45,529 nucleotides of DNA from Cellvibrionales bacterium UBA1969 (GTDB taxonomy: Bacteria; Pseudomonadota; Gammaproteobacteria; Pseudomonadales; UBA7434), in the NCBI GenBank assembly GCA_002339085.1, contig DDDX01000083.1:55068-100596 (forward strand), given 5' to 3'. The notes under the pieces are model-generated. The model was given only the letters and a program-made list of their open reading frames with translations. It did no database searches and was not told where the DNA came from. The position numbers were made by a program, and so were the translations under genes. Below are positions 41,724 to 45,529 of this stretch, one piece after another; the first letter of the stretch is position 1; each line of letters opens with the position of its first letter.

Positions 41724-42944
41724 ATGAGTAATCCGCAGAATCCAGAATGGCTGGACTCGACGAATCGCGAGGGTGAATCGTTTGATTTACCTTCAGTCGT
41801 GCCGCTAGATTTCGATTCACTGGTTAATGCCGCTAAGGCAAAAGCGGGACTGGATGACTTCGGCGAAGATTATTGGCAGGCGCCGTTAAAAATGCTCTGT
41901 GATGATTTAAACAGCGTTGCAGAGTTAACCTTATTTGGTCGGCTAATGGCGCGAAACGATTTACTGATTTGGTTAAATCAACGTTTAGAAATCACAGAGC
42001 TGACCAAGCGCCATCCAGAAATTCTTCAGCAGGCTATTGTCGCCCCCATGTTTATTGTAGGCCTGCCGCGATCTGGCACGTCAATTTTATTTGAAGTGCT
42101 AGCGCAGGACCCTGATGTCGGTGTACCTAAGATGTGGGAATCGATGCTTCCAACGCCACCGCCAGAAACAGCGACCTATTCAACCGATAAACGCATTGAG
42201 CATGCCCATCAATTGTTTACTCAGTGGAATAGGGCGGTGCCCGAGTTTGCTACGGTGCACGAAATGGCCGGTGATATACCGGCAGAATGTGGTCTAATTA
42301 TGGCGGGTAGTTTTATCAGTGATCATATAGCTTCATTACACATGTCTGATAATTATGGCGGATGGCATGCACAGGCAGATTTAACGCCCGCGTATCAGTG
42401 GCATAAAATTATGTTGCAAGTGTTACAGTGGAAAAACCCACGCAAGCGCTGGTTACTCAAAGCGCCTGCGCATCAAAGTAAACTCGACACCCTGTTAAAA
42501 ATTTATCCCGATGCCCGTATTATTCAAACCCATCGCGACCCGATTCAATGCATGGGGTCAGCGACTAATTTAATGGCTTGCTTATATAAAATGAGGAGCA
42601 ATAAGCCGTTCAATGCAGCTGCCTTCGATGAGTTTTTGGTCGGCGAGGCCACCGCGCAACGTCTAGAGTTGGTCATTGACCAAGTGGCTTCAGGCGTCGT
42701 TCCTAAGCAGAGCCTTTGTGATTCGCGCTATTGCGATTTAATGGATCAGCCCATAGAGTGTGTCGAGCATATCTACCGGTACTTTGATATGCCCTTAAGC
42801 GAGGCCACTAAACAGCGAATATTGGATTATTTAGCAGCCAAGCCAAAAGGCAAATTTGGCGCACACAATTATCAATCAGATGCGACTGAACGGCATTATT
42901 TTGAGCGTTATCAACAGCATTATCAGGTGCCTTCAGAAGTATAA
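41724..42944 (+). CDS. Sulfotransferase family protein
   Basis: The 406-residue protein has the PAPS-binding loop FIVGLPRSGTSILFEVL (about 110–126), the segment RKRWLLKAPAHQSKLDTLLKIYPDARIIQTHRDP with the phosphate-binding arginine and serine region, and an extended helical N-terminus (1–105). This is the bacterial sulfotransferase type often found in lipid or steroid clusters. It would transfer sulfate from PAPS to a hydroxyl or amine, or may have lost that activity and be a relative. It is divergent from an SDR and is followed by an epoxide hydrolase 33 bases later, which suggests cotranscription. Confidence 0.88.
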   Translation: MSNPQNPEWLDSTNREGESFDLPSVVPLDFDSLVNAAKAKAGLDDFGEDYWQAPLKMLCDDLNSVAELTLFGRLMARNDLLIWLNQRLEITELTKRHPEILQQAIVAPMFIVGLPRSGTSILFEVLAQDPDVGVPKMWESMLPTPPPETATYSTDKRIEHAHQLFTQWNRAVPEFATVHEMAGDIPAECGLIMAGSFISDHIASLHMSDNYGGWHAQADLTPAYQWHKIMLQVLQWKNPRKRWLLKAPAHQSKLDTLLKIYPDARIIQTHRDPIQCMGSATNLMACLYKMRSNKPFNAAAFDEFLVGEATAQRLELVIDQVASGVVPKQSLCDSRYCDLMDQPIECVEHIYRYFDMPLSEATKQRILDYLAAKPKGKFGAHNYQSDATERHYFERYQQHYQVPSEV

Positions 42945-42977
42945 CTTATAAAAACTTTCAATCGAGTTGAGACAGCT

Positions 42978-44135
42978 ATGGATAATATGATCAAACCCTT
43001 CAAGGTTCATGTCAGTGATGCCGATATTGCTGATCTGAAGCAACGTTTAGACTTGACCCGTTGGCCAGACCAAATACCTAATACCGAGTGGCGCTACGGA
43101 GCAAAAACCGAATATATTCAGCAACTTTGTGATTACTGGCAGCACCATTACGACTGGCGCAAACACGAAACAAGGCTCAATCAGTTTGCGCAGTTCACTA
43201 CGCGTATCGATGCGCACGACATCCATTTTATTCATGCGCGTTCTCAGCATGCGAATGCGGTGCCACTGTTAATCAGCCATGGCTGGCCGGGCACCATCGT
43301 TGAATTTTTGAATGTCATCGATCCGTTGACTAATCCTGAAGCGCATGGCGGTAAAGCTGAAGATGCGTTTCATGTGGTCTGCCCGTCTTTGCCGGGTTAT
43401 GGCTTTTCAGGCACCACTCAGCGCGAGCAGGTGGACACGCTTGCCATGGCCGAGATGTTTGCTGAGTTAATGGCGCGATTGGGTTATGAAAAGTATATCG
43501 CTCAAGGCGGTGACTGGGGCGCTATCATCACCTCCAATTTAGCTATTGTCGATGCTGATCATCTTTATGGTATCCACTTGAATATGCCTTTTGGTTATGC
43601 ATTAACGGAAGATCCCCATGAGGGCTTATCAGCACAAGAGATTGATGATGTTAATGCCATGAGTAGCTTTGAGGCAATGGAAACGGGTTATCAAAAAATT
43701 CAAGGCACGAAACCACAAACCTTAGGGGTGGGTTTAAACGATTCGCCAGCTGGTCTTTGTGCCTGGATTACCGAAAAGTTTTATACCTGGATGGACTGTG
43801 ATGGTGATATTGAATCTGTCCTAGATAAAGATGAGTTACTCACTAATATTTCAGTATATTGGTTCACGCAGAGTATTTGTTCATCGACGCGTTTGTATTA
43901 TGAAGTAACCCAAAATGCGCGATTAAAATTTTTAGAGCAACCGGTTACTGTGCCCTTAGGTGTCGCGCGTTACCCGAAGGAAGTGATGCGATTCCCACGC
44001 CAGTGGTGTGAAAATGTTTATACTCAAATTATTCACTGGCAAGATTTTGATCGTGGCGGTCATTTCGCTGCAATGGAGCGTCCAGCGGAATTTTTGGCTG
44101 AGATTCGGAAATTTAGAGCGCTGGTGTGCGAATAA
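42978..44135 (+). CDS. Epoxide hydrolase (microsomal-like, EHN domain)
   Basis: A 385-residue alpha/beta hydrolase. The N-terminal EHN domain (about 1–85) begins FKVHVSDADIADLKQRLDLTRWP, as in microsomal epoxide hydrolases. The oxyanion motif HGWPG is at 101–105, the nucleophile is D179 in GGDWGAIITSN, and a C-terminal histidine in GGHFAAMERPAEF completes the triad. These enzymes open epoxides to diols. There is no obvious membrane anchor. It follows the sulfotransferase gene by 33 bases and precedes the amidohydrolase after a 267-base region with palindromes. The native epoxide is unknown. Confidence 0.93.
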   Translation: MDNMIKPFKVHVSDADIADLKQRLDLTRWPDQIPNTEWRYGAKTEYIQQLCDYWQHHYDWRKHETRLNQFAQFTTRIDAHDIHFIHARSQHANAVPLLISHGWPGTIVEFLNVIDPLTNPEAHGGKAEDAFHVVCPSLPGYGFSGTTQREQVDTLAMAEMFAELMARLGYEKYIAQGGDWGAIITSNLAIVDADHLYGIHLNMPFGYALTEDPHEGLSAQEIDDVNAMSSFEAMETGYQKIQGTKPQTLGVGLNDSPAGLCAWITEKFYTWMDCDGDIESVLDKDELLTNISVYWFTQSICSSTRLYYEVTQNARLKFLEQPVTVPLGVARYPKEVMRFPRQWCENVYTQIIHWQDFDRGGHFAAMERPAEFLAEIRKFRALVCE

Positions 44136-44402
44136 AAATCTATATTTATCAATAGTTTAAATATCACGTCCAGTTTTCGCGCTAATTTTTCAATATTGCA
44201 TTTTGCTCATGCTACCGATACAGAAGAATGCGGTAAAATTAACCCATAATACATAGCTAGAGAGTTTTTTGCGCTAATTTGAGTGCCTTTGTTCTAGTAT
44301 TTCGCTTTAATAAAGCGTATTTTCCGACACAGACTGAGCTTCTTTCAAGTCGATAGTCGACTTGACTGTATCAGTGAGTTAGCAACAGTATTGAGGTTAA
44401 TT
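44136..44402. promoter_or_regulatory. Intergenic region with two perfect inverted repeats and a direct repeat
   Basis: These 267 bases precede the amidohydrolase gene. They hold CGCTTTA-A-TAAAGCG at 44303–44317, TCAAGTCGA-TAG-TCGACTTGA at 44345–44365 (nine-base arms, 37 bases before the start codon), and a direct repeat GCGCTAATTT at 44179–44188 and 44271–44280, each after a T-rich stretch. These are candidate operators or hairpins in the leader. Otherwise nothing coding is seen. Confidence 0.5.
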
Positions 44403-45529
44403 ATGTACGATTTAATTATAAAAAACGGCCGCATTGTCGATGGCACCGGAAACCCTGCCTTTGATGGCGATATCGCGATAAAAGATGGCCTAGTGGCCAG
44501 TCTGGGTTCGGTTTCACAACCGGCTAAAAAAACCATTGATGCCAAGGGTAATCTGGTTGCGCCTGGTTGGGTCGATACCCACTCACACATGGATGGCCAA
44601 GCGACTTGGGACCCATTTTGCAGCCCAGCTAATCATCACGGCATAACCACTTTAGTGATGGGTAATTGCGGCATCGGTTTCGCGCCTTGTGAAAGAACGG
44701 ACAAGGCCCATAAAGATTTAATCGAAGTCGTGGAAGACGTTGAAGATATTCCCGGTACTGCTTTGGCTGAAGGGATTCAATGGAATTGGGAAAGCTTTCC
44801 TGAATACCTTGATGCCCTAGATGAAATGCCACGGGCAATTAATGTTGCCGCGCAAGTCCCACACTGTGCTATTCGTACTTATGTAATGGGTGACCGAGGT
44901 GTTAACAATGAACGAGCGACTCCTGAAGATGTCGAGCGCATGGCTGAGTTAGTGGCAGAAGGTATCGATGCCGGCGGTGTAGGCTTTACTACCTCTCGCA
45001 CCGAGTTGCATAAAACGCGTAACGGTTTATCCATGCCGGGCACTTACTCAGAAGAAGATGAGTTATTCGGTATTGGCAAAAAGTTGGGTGAGCTAGGCAA
45101 GGGCTTTTACGGCATGGTATCTGACTTTGAAGATGATGCCTGGTTAGAAGAAATGGAATGGGTCAAGCGACTATCGATTGAAAATAACTGCCGATTTAAC
45201 TTCGTGCTGTTTTATCAAACTGATAGTCAATGGACCAGAGTGCAAGAGCAGTTAGCGTTTGTTCGTCAGGCCAATGAAGAAGGCGCTCAATTAGTCGCAC
45301 ATGTTGGTGCTAGACCGGTTAATGTTTTAATGAGCTATCACGGTACGGTCAATCCATTTTTCATGCATCAAAATTTCGGTCCGTTAACAGCACTGAGCCC
45401 AGAACAAAGAATCGAAAAATTGAAAGATCCCACTGTTCGCGCGGCGATTTTAGCCGAGCCGACGCCGGCGATGGGTATAGAAGCCGCTGATCGCATGGCG
45501 ACTGATTTTCACCTGATGTTTGAACTCGG
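44403..45529 (+). CDS. N-acyl-D-amino-acid deacylase-like amidohydrolase, cut by the right edge
   Basis: The open frame runs from an ATG at 44403 to the end of the window (375 codons) without a stop; relatives are about 550–580 residues, so the C-terminal third is missing. The start DLIIKNGRIVDGTGNPAF and the metal motif DTHSHMDGQATWDP (H60, H62) mark the amidohydrolase superfamily. The C73 and C89–C96 cysteines in the GNCGIGFAPC stretch are typical of the D-aminoacylase/N-acyl-D-glutamate deacylase branch. Many such genes in lipid- or steroid-related clusters have unknown amide or lactam substrates. The nearby epoxide hydrolase and SDR suggest a catabolic role, not D-amino acid metabolism. 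Confidence 0.87.
   Translation, partial: MYDLIIKNGRIVDGTGNPAFDGDIAIKDGLVASLGSVSQPAKKTIDAKGNLVAPGWVDTHSHMDGQATWDPFCSPANHHGITTLVMGNCGIGFAPCERTDKAHKDLIEVVEDVEDIPGTALAEGIQWNWESFPEYLDALDEMPRAINVAAQVPHCAIRTYVMGDRGVNNERATPEDVERMAELVAEGIDAGGVGFTTSRTELHKTRNGLSMPGTYSEEDELFGIGKKLGELGKGFYGMVSDFEDDAWLEEMEWVKRLSIENNCRFNFVLFYQTDSQWTRVQEQLAFVRQANEEGAQLVAHVGARPVNVLMSYHGTVNPFFMHQNFGPLTALSPEQRIEKLKDPTVRAAILAEPTPAMGIEAADRMATDFHLMFEL

Overview
The window looks like a chromosome segment of a moderately low-GC (mid-40s percent by eye) marine-type gammaproteobacterium. The strongest markers are the block zapB-like–zapA–ssrS(6S RNA)–fau opposite ygfB–pepP–ubiH–ubiI, together with rapA, yfbR, efpL and epd, an arrangement typical of Gammaproteobacteria. 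The mixture of this core with P450, short-chain dehydrogenase, epoxide hydrolase, sulfotransferase and DUF1214 genes suggests an aerobic oligotroph, perhaps of the Cellvibrionales/Spongiibacteraceae kind; that placement is inference from gene content only. I see no tRNA, rRNA, insertion sequence, prophage or CRISPR array.

Layout. 1–6450: a truncated EF-P-like factor (efpL), a HIT hydrolase, a luciferase-like flavin oxidoreductase, moaA, a cysteine-rich lipoprotein with a propeller-like look, an SLC13/DASS transporter and a Prx5-type peroxiredoxin. 6480–10317: rapA and a class I fructose-bisphosphate aldolase. 10524–16025: a possible 33-residue ORF, then the central-carbon run tkt–epd–pgk and an alpha/beta hydrolase. 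16046–18958 (minus strand): cytochrome P450, rpiA and 5-formyl-THF cyclo-ligase. 19062–20000: 6S RNA, zapA and a zapB-like coiled-coil gene. 20213–25477: ygfB, pepP with an unusual lysine-rich tail, ubiH and ubiI, the last three joined by ATGA overlaps. 25528–30853: yfbR, a PQQ quinohaemoprotein dehydrogenase, gcvH followed by a clear terminator, an FkbM methyltransferase, a DoxX-like protein and a lipocalin lipoprotein. 30923–32500: two convergent SDR genes, one resembling 3-alpha-hydroxysteroid dehydrogenase.

32585–37009 (minus strand) is a tight three-gene unit: an RND/MMPL transporter, a predicted outer-membrane beta-barrel protein coupled to it by a TAATG overlap, and a LolA-like periplasmic protein. 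Together they could span inner membrane, periplasm and outer membrane, and could move a lipid or hydrophobic compound. hemL follows at 37163–38461. From 38614 to the right edge lies an accessory set that looks catabolic for a hydrophobic substrate: enoyl-CoA hydratase, DUF1214 protein, SDR, sulfotransferase-fold protein, microsomal-type epoxide hydrolase, and an N-acyl-D-amino-acid-deacylase-like amidohydrolase cut by the window edge. Perfect inverted repeats lie in the two main intergenic regions of this set and are candidate operators.

The best candidates for something undescribed are the RND–barrel–LolA-like unit, the right-hand accessory set with its palindromes, and the histone-H1-like tail on PepP.
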